This document shows positions 16,737 through 25,354 of a DNA stretch of 36,141 nt, piece by piece. The translations under genes and the position numbers were made by a program. The stretch lies in assembly GCA_038248745.1 (NCBI GenBank), contig JBBRXC010000004.1:1-36141 (forward strand). Direction: 5' to 3'. The notes beneath the pieces are model-generated. The model saw nothing but the letters and a program-made list of their open reading frames with translations. It was not told where the DNA came from and did not search any database. The DNA is from JAENWH01 sp038248745 (GTDB taxonomy: Bacteria; Bacillota; Clostridia; Peptostreptococcales; Anaerovoracaceae). Position 1 is the first letter of the stretch. Each line of letters starts with the position of its first letter.

Positions 16737-17530
16737 TTTTTGCTGGTCCCTCTATTCTTCTCATAAATTATTTGAAGTCCTTCAAGAGTAAGCAACTTAT
16801 CCACACTATCTATACAGTCTACACCTTTTTCTATAAGTGTTGCCAGTCCTCCTGTTGCTATAACCCTAGGTTCTTTGCTTGATGGGGACAGATTCTGAAG
16901 CTCAATTTTCATTTTTTTAACGATATAATCTACCATGCCCATGTGGCCGTAAACCAGACCTGACTGCATACTTTCTATGGTGTTTTTGCAAATCACCTGA
17001 CCAGGACTTTCCAATTCTACTCTCGGTAGTTTTGCTGTTTTTTCAAATAGCGCATCTGAAGAAATTTTTATGCCTGGGGCGATGGTTCCCCCAAGATATT
17101 CTGCTTTTTCAGTGATGGCACAAAAAGTAGTTGCAGTACCAAAATCGATGATAATTAAAGGTCCTCCATATTTGGCCAAACCTGCCACTGCATTAACAAT
17201 TCTATCTGCACCTACCTGTTTTGGATTGTCATATTTAATCGTCAGACCCGTTTTTATTCCTGGGCCTATAACAATTGCTCTTTTATTAAAATATTTCATT
17301 GATAAATGCTGTAATGTGTAAAGCACTGGAGGCACAACCGTAGATATGATGACATCTTTTATATCTTTCATATCTAATCCTTCATAACTAAAAAGCTGAT
17401 TTACGATCATCCCGTATTCATCTGCACTTTTATTATTATCTGTCTCGAGTCTCCAGTTTTGAATTAATTCTCCATCTTTGAATACCCCAAGAACAATGTT
17501 GGTGTTCCCCACATCAAATGCTAGTAGCAT
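16724..17530 (-). CDS. coaX: Type III pantothenate kinase
   Basis: CoaX catalyses the ATP-dependent phosphorylation of pantothenate, the first step of coenzyme A synthesis. The 268-residue protein has the ASKHA-type phosphate motifs DVGNTNIVLGVF (6-17), GADRIVNAVAG and IDFGTATTF, as in type III kinases. The late GGLATLIEKG motif is also present. The ATG follows GAAGGAGAAAAACC. It has its own promoter after the mmd terminator and is followed by dusB and the acyltransferase. Confidence 0.96.
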   Translation of the reverse strand: MLLAFDVGNTNIVLGVFKDGELIQNWRLETDNNKSADEYGMIVNQLFSYEGLDMKDIKDVIISTVVPPVLYTLQHLSMKYFNKRAIVIGPGIKTGLTIKYDNPKQVGADRIVNAVAGLAKYGGPLIIIDFGTATTFCAITEKAEYLGGTIAPGIKISSDALFEKTAKLPRVELESPGQVICKNTIESMQSGLVYGHMGMVDYIVKKMKIELQNLSPSSKEPRVIATGGLATLIEKGVDCIDSVDKLLTLEGLQIIYEKNRGTSKNCVI

Positions 17531-17591
17531 GGTTTTTCTCCTTCACTCTGCCTTTAAATTCCAGTGATAAGTTCTTTATAAGTAATAATAC

Positions 17592-17620
17592 ACTATACTT
17601 TATTATCCGAACTATTTCAA
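17592..17620 (-). promoter_or_regulatory. Promoter of coaX-dusB-acyltransferase
   Basis: On the minus strand there is TTGAAA (17615-17620), a 17-bp spacer and TATAGT (17592-17597), in the gap after the mmd terminator. Confidence 0.75.
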
Positions 17621-17628
17621 CTTCTTTA

Positions 17629-17693
17629 TAAAAAAAAGGTTAAACCGGCAGAGTGCTTCCTTTATTGAAAGCATAACTATCTCAGTTTAACCT
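17629..17693 (-). terminator. Rho-independent terminator of the mmd operon
   Basis: On the minus strand AGGTTAAAC (17685-17693) pairs perfectly with GTTTAACCT (17637-17645). An inner stem-loop forms from TGCTTTC and GAAGCA. A run of eight T follows at once. It lies 12 bp after the biotin-carrier stop codon. Confidence 0.85.
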
Positions 17694-17705
17694 ACTATTT
17701 GTTTT

Positions 17706-18119
17706 CTATTTTAATGTAACCAAAATGTCTCCTGTATTGACTGCTGCGCCTTTTGCAACTGAAATTGATTCTACAGTACCTGCATGAGGTGCCATAATTT
17801 CATTTTCCATTTTCATTGCTTCAAGAATGACAAGAACATCCCCTTCTTTAACAACCTGACCTGCTGTGGCAACTACTTCCCATATTGTTCCTGGCATTGG
17901 GGAAGAAATCACTGTTGCACCTGCTGATGGTGCTGCTGCTACAGGAGCTGGCGCTGCTGCTGGTGCTGCTGGCGCTGGCGCTGGTGCTACTGCTGGTGCT
18001 GCTGCTGCTACGACTGGCGCTGCTGCTGCCACTGGCGCGGCTGGTGAAGCTACACCACCTGCTTCTTCAACTTCTACAGCATATGAAATCCCATTTACTG
18101 AAATATTATATTTTTTCAT
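17706..18119 (-). CDS. mmdC: Biotin carboxyl carrier subunit of acyl-CoA decarboxylase (MmdC-like)
   Basis: This is a 137-residue biotinyl protein that carries the carboxyl group between the carboxyltransferase and the membrane decarboxylase subunit. A short N-terminal segment is followed by an Ala/Pro-rich flexible linker (about 24-67), then a biotinyl domain (about 70-137) with the biotin-accepting K103 in EAMKMEN. The long alanine-proline linker is typical of MmdC and GcdC. The ATG follows AAAGGAGATTAAG. It is the last gene of the operon, closed by a strong terminator. It could in principle serve another biotin enzyme, but the OadG-type neighbour favours a Na+-pump decarboxylase. Confidence 0.9.
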   Translation of the reverse strand: MKKYNISVNGISYAVEVEEAGGVASPAAPVAAAAPVVAAAAPAVAPAPAPAAPAAAPAPVAAAPSAGATVISSPMPGTIWEVVATAGQVVKEGDVLVILEAMKMENEIMAPHAGTVESISVAKGAAVNTGDILVTLK

Positions 18120-18158
18120 CTTAATCTCCTTTATTAAATTATTTTAAATTATCAACCC

Positions 18159-18605
18159 TTAAAATTTTCTGCTAGCAATCGCTTCGGATGTTCCGGCATT
18201 TCCCCATGAGGTTGCCTGCCCTGCTGCCCTGCTGATTTTCCGGATAATCAAGTCACTCGCATTTGCGGTTTTACCTTCGAAAGCTGCGATAGCTGCCGCA
18301 ATCACTGCAATTAGTTCAGGTGAACTCTCTGGCGAGGTTGAAGCCTGCGCTATCGTTGTTGCTGCTGCTGGCGAAGCGGCCATTTTAACTGGTGCATCTT
18401 CCAGATTGCCTTTCGGTGTTTTTGGCTTTTCAGCTGTGAGTTTCGCCATCAGGGCAATCAACCCCCACAATAATATAAGGACCGTAAACGTAATTCCCAT
18501 ACCCATTAATGTTGTAATCAATGCTCCTACTGATTTTTCACCAAAGCTAAGTGTGGTAAACAGCTCAGGATCAGCAAATTTTTGCATTATACTTAAATCG
18601 TTCAT
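18159..18605 (-). CDS. mmdD: OadG/MmdD-type membrane subunit of decarboxylase
   Basis: The 148-residue protein has one membrane helix (about 30-55, ALITTLMGMGITFTVLILLWGLIALM), an Ala/Pro/Ser linker and a conserved C-terminal tail from ELIAVIAAAIAAFEG to WGNAGTSEAIASRKF. This is the MmdD (delta) pattern of methylmalonyl-CoA decarboxylase and the related OadG/GcdC small subunits. The subunit anchors and assembles the complex. The ATG follows GGAGG with 8-nt spacing, 12 bp after mmdA. The tail strongly predicts partnership with a membrane beta subunit, which is not in this window. Confidence 0.87.
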   Translation of the reverse strand: MNDLSIMQKFADPELFTTLSFGEKSVGALITTLMGMGITFTVLILLWGLIALMAKLTAEKPKTPKGNLEDAPVKMAASPAAATTIAQASTSPESSPELIAVIAAAIAAFEGKTANASDLIIRKISRAAGQATSWGNAGTSEAIASRKF

Positions 18606-18617
18606 TTAACCCACCTC

Positions 18618-20159
18618 CTATAGCGGAATATTCCCATGTTTTTTTGCTGGCAAAGATTCTCTCTTTGAACTCAACATATCGAAGCCGCTGATGATTCTTT
18701 GTCTTGAAGTAGCAGGCTCAATGATATCTTCTACATAACCCATTTCGGCTGCCCTATATGGATTGTTGAATTTTTCTTCGTATTCAGCGATTTTTTCATC
18801 TCTCTTGGCAACGGGATCTTTTGCTTTACCAATATCATTTTTGAATACAATATTTGCCGCACCAGCTGCTCCCATTACAGCAATCTCCGCACTAGGCCAT
18901 GCCATTACTAAGTCTGCACCTAATTCTTTGTTGCACATTCCTATATAAGCGCCCCCATATGCTTTTCTTAAAATCAATGTAATTTTTGGCACTGTTGCTT
19001 CACAATAAGCGTAAAGCATTTTTGCGCCATGTCTGATGATTCCGCCAAATTCCTGGTCAGTTCCTGGCAAGAATCCAGGCACGTCCTCAATGGTAAGTAC
19101 AGGCGTATTGAAAGCATCACATCTTCTGATAAATCTTGCCGCCTTATCGGAAGCATTTATATCAAGGCATCCTGCAAAGAACTTAGGTTGATTTGCAATA
19201 ACACCTACAGTCTGTCCATCTAATCTGATGTAACATGTAATCATGTTCTTTGCATAATGAGGCATTACATCGTAAAGAACGCCATCATCTGCCAAACCTT
19301 TAATTACTTTATACATATCATAAGCTTTATTTGGATTTTCTGGAATGATTTCTTCAAATTCTGGGATCAGTCTGTTTGGATCATCATTTGTAACATAAAT
19401 CGGTGTGGTTTCCAAATTGTTTGAAGGAAGATAACTAAGTAAGTCTCTAACCTTTATCAACGTATCTGTATCATCCTTACCAATGAAATGTGCAACACCG
19501 CTGGTCGCATTATGTGTCATTGCGCCGCCAAGAGCTTCAGCTGTAACATCTTCTCCTGTGACCGCTTTTATTACTTGAGGCCCTGTAATAAACATCTGGC
19601 TGGTCTTATCGACCATAAATACAAAGTCAGTAATTGCTGGTGAATAAACTGCTCCACCTGCACAAGGTCCCATAATTACTGATATCTGAGGAATAACGCC
19701 AGAAGAAATGGTATTGTTATAGAAAATCTTACCATATCCTGAAAGTGCATTGACGCCTTCCTGGATTCTGGCGCCACCGGAATCGTTTAGACCAACGATT
19801 GGTGCTCCCATTTTAAGAGCCATTTTCTGAACTTTTACTATTTTCTCCGCATGATATTCTCCAAGAGATCCACCTAATACTGTAAAGTCTTGAGCATAGG
19901 CAAATACCAGTCTCCCGTCAACCATACCATAACCCGTCACAACACCATCTCCAGGTGCTTTCTTGGTTGCCATATCAAAGTTAACAGATCTGTGTGACAC
20001 AAATACATCCAACTCAACAAAGCTTCCTTCATCAAACAAAATGTGCAACCTTTCTCTGGCCGTTAGCTTTCCACTTGCATGCTGAGCATCTATCTTTTTC
20101 TGCCCGCCTCCAAGTGCTATCGCAGCCTTTTGCTTGCGAAGTTCTTCTAGCTTATTCAT
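18618..20159 (-). CDS. mmdA: Acyl-CoA carboxyltransferase alpha subunit (MmdA-like methylmalonyl-CoA decarboxylase)
   Basis: The 513-residue protein has the two crotonase-like carboxyltransferase domains of the MmdA/PccB family: LTARERLHILFDEGSFVELD early, LNDSGGARIQEGV and MGPCAGGAVYSPA in the N-domain, and EDVPGFLPGTDQEFGGIIRHGAKMLYAY with RKAYGGAYIGMCNKELGADL in the C-domain. It transfers CO2 from an acyl-CoA, most likely methylmalonyl-CoA, to biotin. Length and partners fit MmdA of the Na+-translocating decarboxylase better than glutaconyl-CoA decarboxylase (about 587 residues). No biotin carboxylase gene is nearby, which argues against an ATP-dependent carboxylase. The ATG follows AAGGAGGAAATATAT. 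It leads the mmdADC operon behind a palindrome-bearing promoter. Confidence 0.92.
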   Translation of the reverse strand: MNKLEELRKQKAAIALGGGQKKIDAQHASGKLTARERLHILFDEGSFVELDVFVSHRSVNFDMATKKAPGDGVVTGYGMVDGRLVFAYAQDFTVLGGSLGEYHAEKIVKVQKMALKMGAPIVGLNDSGGARIQEGVNALSGYGKIFYNNTISSGVIPQISVIMGPCAGGAVYSPAITDFVFMVDKTSQMFITGPQVIKAVTGEDVTAEALGGAMTHNATSGVAHFIGKDDTDTLIKVRDLLSYLPSNNLETTPIYVTNDDPNRLIPEFEEIIPENPNKAYDMYKVIKGLADDGVLYDVMPHYAKNMITCYIRLDGQTVGVIANQPKFFAGCLDINASDKAARFIRRCDAFNTPVLTIEDVPGFLPGTDQEFGGIIRHGAKMLYAYCEATVPKITLILRKAYGGAYIGMCNKELGADLVMAWPSAEIAVMGAAGAANIVFKNDIGKAKDPVAKRDEKIAEYEEKFNNPYRAAEMGYVEDIIEPATSRQRIISGFDMLSSKRESLPAKKHGNIPL

Positions 20160-20233
20160 ATATATTTCCTCCTTAAGTGTTATTAAGTTGTATTTTGATC
20201 TATGTCCTTAAATACACATATCAATACGAAATC

Positions 20234-20262
20234 ACTATATCCCAAATATGGGATATATGCAA
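20234..20262 (-). promoter_or_regulatory. Promoter of the mmd operon with operator-like palindrome
   Basis: On the minus strand there is TTGCAT (20257-20262), a 17-bp spacer and TATAGT (20234-20239). A perfect 9-bp inverted repeat, TATATCCCA at 20236-20244 and TGGGATATA at 20249-20257 around a 4-nt centre, fills the spacer and touches both hexamers. That is a position expected for repression. The adjacent pucR-type gene is a candidate source of the binding protein (inference). The leader before the mmdA start is about 68 nt. Confidence 0.75.
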
Positions 20263-20318
20263 TAACATATCTCATTGTATACATTATTCATCAATACTCC
20301 TGTGCGGACGGGCAAGTT

Positions 20319-21896
20319 TTAATGGACAAGTGTTTCCAGCCTTTTCAACGCCAACGCTATTGTTAAACCAGGTATGACCCGATTTCCAGTAATCTCCACA
20401 TCTAGCACTTCATTAATTTTCTTTAATCTGTATTGAACTGTGTTCGTGTGGATTCCCATTATTTCTGATGTTTTAGCACTATTCATCCCTGCATCTAATA
20501 CAAACGTTTCAAGGGTTTCCAGTAGCTGCTTTCCTTTACTCTCTTTTGAATCCTTAAAAGGTTCTAAAAGTTCAATATAATTTTTCTTAACAAAACCACC
20601 TTGTAATTGAATACTGATGCAATTGCTGACCAATGCCAGCTCATATTTTGTAAATACTCTCTTATAAGGAAAAACCTTCTGCACAAAAGTCCACGCTTCA
20701 CTGATTAATCGGTAAGCGTCAGCAGCACCTTCAATGCCATCTATTCCAGTTACATGAAAAATCCTGACTGTTTTCTCTTCTTTCAACCTATTATAAAGCG
20801 TAATACATAAGCTTCTGTCTGCAGACAGGTTTTCATCCAGTTTATCTTGTCTATTGAAAATCATTCCATAGGTGTCTTCACCCTCGGTGATCTTCATGAC
20901 ATGAAGCGCTTCATTTTTTTCAAAATCCGAGATGTATTTAAACCCTTTTGTTTTTTCTATCCCTTTGGCATAAAAAATACTAAGAATTTCATTGCCATTA
21001 ATACCAGCCTCTTCTTTCAGCGTATAGGCGAGGCTTTTATTGCCTCTGCGAAGGGCTTTAATGAATTCCGATTTCGCATCTCTTTCAGGGGTATATTTCC
21101 ACATACCCATGGCAAGCTCGATGATTTCCGCCAGCTTTGTGATTTCTCCTGCCGAATAAGAATCTTCATTATCGACAATAAACATGAAATGTTTTTCTCC
21201 GTTGATCATCACAGGTCCCCAGTAGGTCAGCACCCCATTTACATCAATCATGGTATAAACCGCTGATTTTTCCATGTCTCTTTCCCTGCCAAGCCTTATG
21301 GCATCAGCAATCGTTGCTTTATGCCTTGTTTCCACCGAAAGAATGGGATTGAAGTCGTAGCTGAGAATAATCAGCTGGAAATCATTGTTAATTGCGGCTT
21401 CTCTTACCGCTGCCTGAAAATTGCTATGCTTTTCAAAATTAAGCAAATGAAATATTGTATTGCTGATTAACCTGTTTGCGAAGTTATCACCATATAATAT
21501 TTTTTCCATTAATTCATGAATAATGTCCGAATAGGATACGTTTTTATTTTCCGGTAGCACAATCAACGGCAGGCCCACCTGATTTGCGGCATCTACAACC
21601 TCCCGGCTGAGATGCGTTGTCATCGATCCAACATAGAAAAGAATAAGGGCTGAATTACCTGCATTGGAAAGGACTTTTACAAGTTCCACCTGACTGCTAA
21701 CATCGTTCTTGTTTCCAAAAAAGCCAGTAAGTGCTATTTCACCCTGTTTCGCTAGAAACGTGCTGACATCTCTTAAATCAGACGCATCAATGACAGATAC
21801 GCCTTTCACTTTATTGCCCAAAGATTTGTCCCCTGCAACAACTTTAGCAGTTTTTAAGATTTCAAGTTCTAAACATTCCGCTACAGTGATTTTCAT
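20319..21896 (-). CDS. PucR-family transcriptional regulator
   Basis: The 525-residue protein has an N-terminal PucR-like sensory domain (about 1-125, LEILKTAKVVAGDKSLGNKVKGVSVIDASDL). A long middle region contains GAF/GGDEF-like segments. The C-terminal PucR helix-turn-helix (HTH_30, about 465-525) reads TLETFVLDAGMNSAKTSEIMGIHTNTVQYRLKKINEVL. This class controls purine, amino-acid or other catabolic genes, often the neighbouring operon. The ATG directly follows the ftsH stop, with GAGG 9 nt upstream inside ftsH, so it is probably coupled to ftsH translation. The mmd operon starts 160 bp downstream with a palindromic operator, so control of the decarboxylase is likely. The effector is unknown. 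Confidence 0.88.
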   Translation of the reverse strand: MKITVAECLELEILKTAKVVAGDKSLGNKVKGVSVIDASDLRDVSTFLAKQGEIALTGFFGNKNDVSSQVELVKVLSNAGNSALILFYVGSMTTHLSREVVDAANQVGLPLIVLPENKNVSYSDIIHELMEKILYGDNFANRLISNTIFHLLNFEKHSNFQAAVREAAINNDFQLIILSYDFNPILSVETRHKATIADAIRLGRERDMEKSAVYTMIDVNGVLTYWGPVMINGEKHFMFIVDNEDSYSAGEITKLAEIIELAMGMWKYTPERDAKSEFIKALRRGNKSLAYTLKEEAGINGNEILSIFYAKGIEKTKGFKYISDFEKNEALHVMKITEGEDTYGMIFNRQDKLDENLSADRSLCITLYNRLKEEKTVRIFHVTGIDGIEGAADAYRLISEAWTFVQKVFPYKRVFTKYELALVSNCISIQLQGGFVKKNYIELLEPFKDSKESKGKQLLETLETFVLDAGMNSAKTSEIMGIHTNTVQYRLKKINEVLDVEITGNRVIPGLTIALALKRLETLVH

Positions 21897-23966
21897 TTAT
21901 TTTTCCTCTTCATCCTCTGCTTCATCCGAATCATCCTCTGCGTCTTCTTCTAGCTCCTCCTCTGAGTCTTCTTCCAACTCATCCTCTGAGGGTTCTTCCA
22001 ACTCTTTGTTTCCTTCATCTTCTATATCTTCGTAATCTTTATAATCCACATTAGATAAAAGGTCTTCTGTCTCAGCGGCCTCTTTTTCGTTGGATTTTCG
22101 TATAATTTCTTCTTTGATTCGAACGTCTTCGGCCAATTCTTCGGCGGTCATATGCCCGTTAAACAACAATTCAAACTGTTCTCCATCAAGTGTTTCAATT
22201 TCAAGAAGTGCTTTTGCAACAGTATGAAGTGTGTCAACTTTCTCAATCAGTATTTTTTCAGCTTGGACATATGCCTCTTGAATCATATTTCTTATTTCTT
22301 CATCGATCTCTGAAGCTATTTCTTCCGAAAAATTCTTTTTGGTGGAGAAATCTTTCCCCAAGAACACTTCTTCCTCAGAGCTATAATTGACAGGTCCGAT
22401 TTTTTCGCTGAAACCATATTTTGTGACCATCGCTCTTGCAATTTCTGTAGCACGGGCAATATCATTGCTTGCACCGGTGCTTATATCGTTCAATGTTAAT
22501 TTTTCTGCAACACGGCCACCAAGCAAGTGAACAATTTGTTCAGACATGGAAGTCTTTGTGGCATAATACCTTTCTTCTGTTGGAAGGATCATCGTAAATC
22601 CGCCAGCTCTTCCTCTTGGTATAATGGTAATCTGATGAACAGGGTCCGTATTTGGCATCATTCTGGCTACCACTGCGTGTCCAGCCTCGTGATAAGCAGT
22701 AAGCTTTCTTTCAACTTCACTGATGACTTTACTTTTCTTCTCAGGACCAGCGATTACTTTTGTAATAGCTTCTTCTATTTCATCCATTCTGATTTTTCTA
22801 CCATTACGCCTTGCTGCAAGCAATGCTGCTTCATTTAAAAGGTTTTCTATATCTGCAGGCGTAAATCCTGGCGTTCTTCTGGCCAATAACTTTGGCTGAA
22901 CTTCTGAATCAAGAGGTTTATTCTTTGAATGTACTCTAAAGATAGCTTCTCTTCCCTTAATATCAGGAATGCCAATCACAACCTGTCTATCAAATCTGCC
23001 AGGTCTCAGTAGTGCAGGATCCAGAATGTCAGGTCTGTTTGTCGCAGCTAGAATGATGATTCCTGCATTTTCGCCAAAACCATCCATTTCAACCAAGAGT
23101 TGATTTAAAGTTTGTTCTCTTTCGTCATGTCCTCCGCCGATACCTGCGCCTCTTTTTCTGCCGACAGCATCAATTTCATCAATAAATATGATGCAAGGGG
23201 CGCTTTTCTTTGCCTGCTCAAATAAGTCTCTTACCCGAGAAGCACCTACTCCTACAAACATTTCCACAAAGTCAGAACCACTTATACTGAAAAACGGTAC
23301 ATCTGCTTCTCCTGCTGTCGCTTTAGAAATATATGTTTTACCGGTTCCAGGTGCGCCGACCAAAAGAATACCCTTTGGTATTCGTGCCCCTAGTTCCTGA
23401 TATTTTCTTGGATTCTTTAAGAAATCAACGACTTCCTGAAGTTCTTCTTTTTCTTCATCAAGCCCCGCAACATCATCAAAGGTAACTTTCTTTAGTTCGT
23501 CCTTATTATGCAATCTTGCCTTACTTTTACCGAACTGCATGACTTTTCCACCGCCACCGGCACCGCCCTGATTCATAATGATAAACCAGAAAAATACTAG
23601 CGCCAGAATCATAATAATAGTTGGTAGCATAGAAATGTACCAAGGTGTTATTTTCGGTTCATCACTACTGTAGCTAATTTTCCCTTCTGACATTTGTGGG
23701 AAAATATAAGTTTCGTCAAGCCAACCAATCTGAACAATGGAAGGTGCATAGGTGATAATTTTCTCACCAGATTTTAAAGTCGCATTAATCGTCCTGTCTG
23801 TCACATTCAGGCTTTCCACCTGTTCCTTTTGCAGATTTCCCGCAAATTGTGAAAAAGTGACTTCTGATATAGTCTCTTTTGGCGTTCCCTGGTAAAACCA
23901 AGCCATCGCCAGAACCATGATGAATATCATTATATATATCCCCATATTTTTTGTGAATTTCTTCAA
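21897..23966 (-). CDS. ftsH: ATP-dependent zinc metalloprotease FtsH
   Basis: This is a membrane-anchored AAA protease of 689 residues that degrades unassembled and regulatory membrane proteins. It has TM1 (about 9-25), an extracytoplasmic domain, TM2 (about 109-131), Walker A GAPGTGKT (204-211), Walker B FIDEID (261-266), the second region of homology (about 309-328) and the zinc-binding HEAGH (426-430). The C-terminus is an unusual Asp/Glu-rich tail of about 50 residues. The start is a TTG at 23966, supported by AAGGGGG upstream. It is downstream of tilS, as in Bacillus and relatives, but hpt is missing between them. The pucR gene abuts its stop codon. Confidence 0.97.
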   Translation of the reverse strand: MKKFTKNMGIYIMIFIMVLAMAWFYQGTPKETISEVTFSQFAGNLQKEQVESLNVTDRTINATLKSGEKIITYAPSIVQIGWLDETYIFPQMSEGKISYSSDEPKITPWYISMLPTIIMILALVFFWFIIMNQGGAGGGGKVMQFGKSKARLHNKDELKKVTFDDVAGLDEEKEELQEVVDFLKNPRKYQELGARIPKGILLVGAPGTGKTYISKATAGEADVPFFSISGSDFVEMFVGVGASRVRDLFEQAKKSAPCIIFIDEIDAVGRKRGAGIGGGHDEREQTLNQLLVEMDGFGENAGIIILAATNRPDILDPALLRPGRFDRQVVIGIPDIKGREAIFRVHSKNKPLDSEVQPKLLARRTPGFTPADIENLLNEAALLAARRNGRKIRMDEIEEAITKVIAGPEKKSKVISEVERKLTAYHEAGHAVVARMMPNTDPVHQITIIPRGRAGGFTMILPTEERYYATKTSMSEQIVHLLGGRVAEKLTLNDISTGASNDIARATEIARAMVTKYGFSEKIGPVNYSSEEEVFLGKDFSTKKNFSEEIASEIDEEIRNMIQEAYVQAEKILIEKVDTLHTVAKALLEIETLDGEQFELLFNGHMTAEELAEDVRIKEEIIRKSNEKEAAETEDLLSNVDYKDYEDIEDEGNKELEEPSEDELEEDSEEELEEDAEDDSDEAEDEEEK

Positions 23967-24025
23967 TTTGTTTTTCCCCCTTGAATATGCAAAGTTAGTT
24001 CATTCTTTTTTGTTGTAACCACACT

Positions 24026-24054
24026 ATTTTATCACATTATTTTATTAAACTCAA
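24026..24054 (-). promoter_or_regulatory. Promoter of ftsH-pucR
   Basis: On the minus strand there is TTGAGT (24049-24054, inside the tilS 3' end), a 17-bp spacer and TAAAAT (24026-24031), about 60 bp before the TTG start of ftsH. Confidence 0.55.
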
Positions 24055-25348
24055 CAAAAATTCTTTTTATAGTTTCTTCCTCCAATTGATAATTTTCGCT
24101 TATTCTGCCTTTTTTAAAGCCCGTTTTCAACCCAGTGACATCGTCGCCTATCATCCACAGCACCTCACTGTCCCTGCAAAGCATTGGTATTTTATCTCTG
24201 TATTCTTTTTTAATCTTCATATCTATAAAAGCATTCTGAATTTTCTTTCGACCTCCGACTCCTTTTAAAACTATGTAGTCCCCAGGAAGTCTCGTTCTGA
24301 GAATTAACTCGTCAACCCTTATGGTGTGAGCTTCAGCTGGCTCAGGATTCAGGTTCTCCTTCATAAAACCAACTTCACCGTAATCAATCACCACTCTATA
24401 TCCTTTGGGGAAATGAACGGATGACCCAGTTTTCCCTTCCATGATAAGTTGATCAGCTGCCTCCACGTGGGCTCGAATGATTCCTTGGTCCAAACCTATT
24501 CCCTCAAGTTTTCTGATGATTATTCTTTTACGGATGGCGGGATGTTGTGCCCTTATTTTTTCCAGGCCCAAATCATCTTTCAGCAATTCATTGACAACGG
24601 CTTCCATAAAATCCTTATCTTCTTTTGCAATATTGGAAAGTCTGTTTAACGTATCTGTAATATTTGGATTAAAATTTTCTTCAATGAAAGGAATAAGGTG
24701 TAATCTAATTTTGTTCCTAGTATAGATAGGTTGTTCATTTGTATGATCCAACCTTGGATGAAGCTGGTTTTCCATACAGTATTTTTCAATATCGTCTCTT
24801 TTTGCATCCAGTAGCGGCCTAATGATTTTTATTCCGTCAGTCCCTTCACGTTTATATTCAATTCCTGCCAACCCATCTGGTCCTGTTCCCCGTAATATTC
24901 TCATTAACAGGGTTTCTGCCTGGTCATTTGCATTTTGGGCTACAGCGATTTTAACCCTCTCCGGGTTAATCCCGTATTCTTCCATTACTCGTCTTCCTAC
25001 GATGTAGAAAGCTTCATATCTTGCATTTCTTCCAGCTTCTTCTCCACTAATTCCCTGTTCCTTTGCAATTGAATTGCAGTCATAAATAAAAGTTGAACAT
25101 TCCAATCCATGTTCAGAACAAAATTTTTCCACATATTTCTGATCTTCTTCTGCTGCGCCAGGTCTAAATTTATGGTTTATATGAACCGGATGTATGGTTA
25201 TGTTCAGTTCCATTTGAAGCTGTAATAAAACATGAAAAAGGCACAAAGAGTCCGGTCCTCCTGAAAGGCCCAGAACAATGTGCTCATGATGGCTACTATC
25301 TATTAATTTTCTTTCAATAATTGTTTTTTTAACCCTGTTTTTCATCAT
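24032..25348 (-). CDS. tilS: tRNA(Ile)-lysidine synthase
   Basis: TilS converts C34 of the CAU-anticodon tRNA-Ile to lysidine, an essential step for reading AUA. The 438-residue protein has the N-type PP-loop SGGPDS (29-34), the HINHKFRPGAAEED segment, NDQAETLLMRILRGTG, and C-terminal TilS domains with RTRLPGDYIVLKGVGGRKKIQNAFID. The start has two consecutive ATG codons (25348 and 25345) and no ribosome site. A good promoter ends only 6 nt before the first ATG, implying a leaderless message. It is followed by ftsH, the conserved neighbour. Confidence 0.95.
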   Translation of the reverse strand: MMKNRVKKTIIERKLIDSSHHEHIVLGLSGGPDSLCLFHVLLQLQMELNITIHPVHINHKFRPGAAEEDQKYVEKFCSEHGLECSTFIYDCNSIAKEQGISGEEAGRNARYEAFYIVGRRVMEEYGINPERVKIAVAQNANDQAETLLMRILRGTGPDGLAGIEYKREGTDGIKIIRPLLDAKRDDIEKYCMENQLHPRLDHTNEQPIYTRNKIRLHLIPFIEENFNPNITDTLNRLSNIAKEDKDFMEAVVNELLKDDLGLEKIRAQHPAIRKRIIIRKLEGIGLDQGIIRAHVEAADQLIMEGKTGSSVHFPKGYRVVIDYGEVGFMKENLNPEPAEAHTIRVDELILRTRLPGDYIVLKGVGGRKKIQNAFIDMKIKKEYRDKIPMLCRDSEVLWMIGDDVTGLKTGFKKGRISENYQLEEETIKRIFVEFNKIM

Positions 25349-25354
25349 AAAATT

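Noticed and set aside
17866..18147. Ala/Gly-rich open frame opposite the biotin carrier gene
   Set aside because: It is the antisense image of the GC-rich Ala/Pro linker codons of mmdC. It has no ribosome site and low-complexity protein.
20847..21266. 139-codon plus-strand open frame inside the pucR gene
   Set aside because: It is antisense to conserved coding sequence. No ribosome site or domain is visible.
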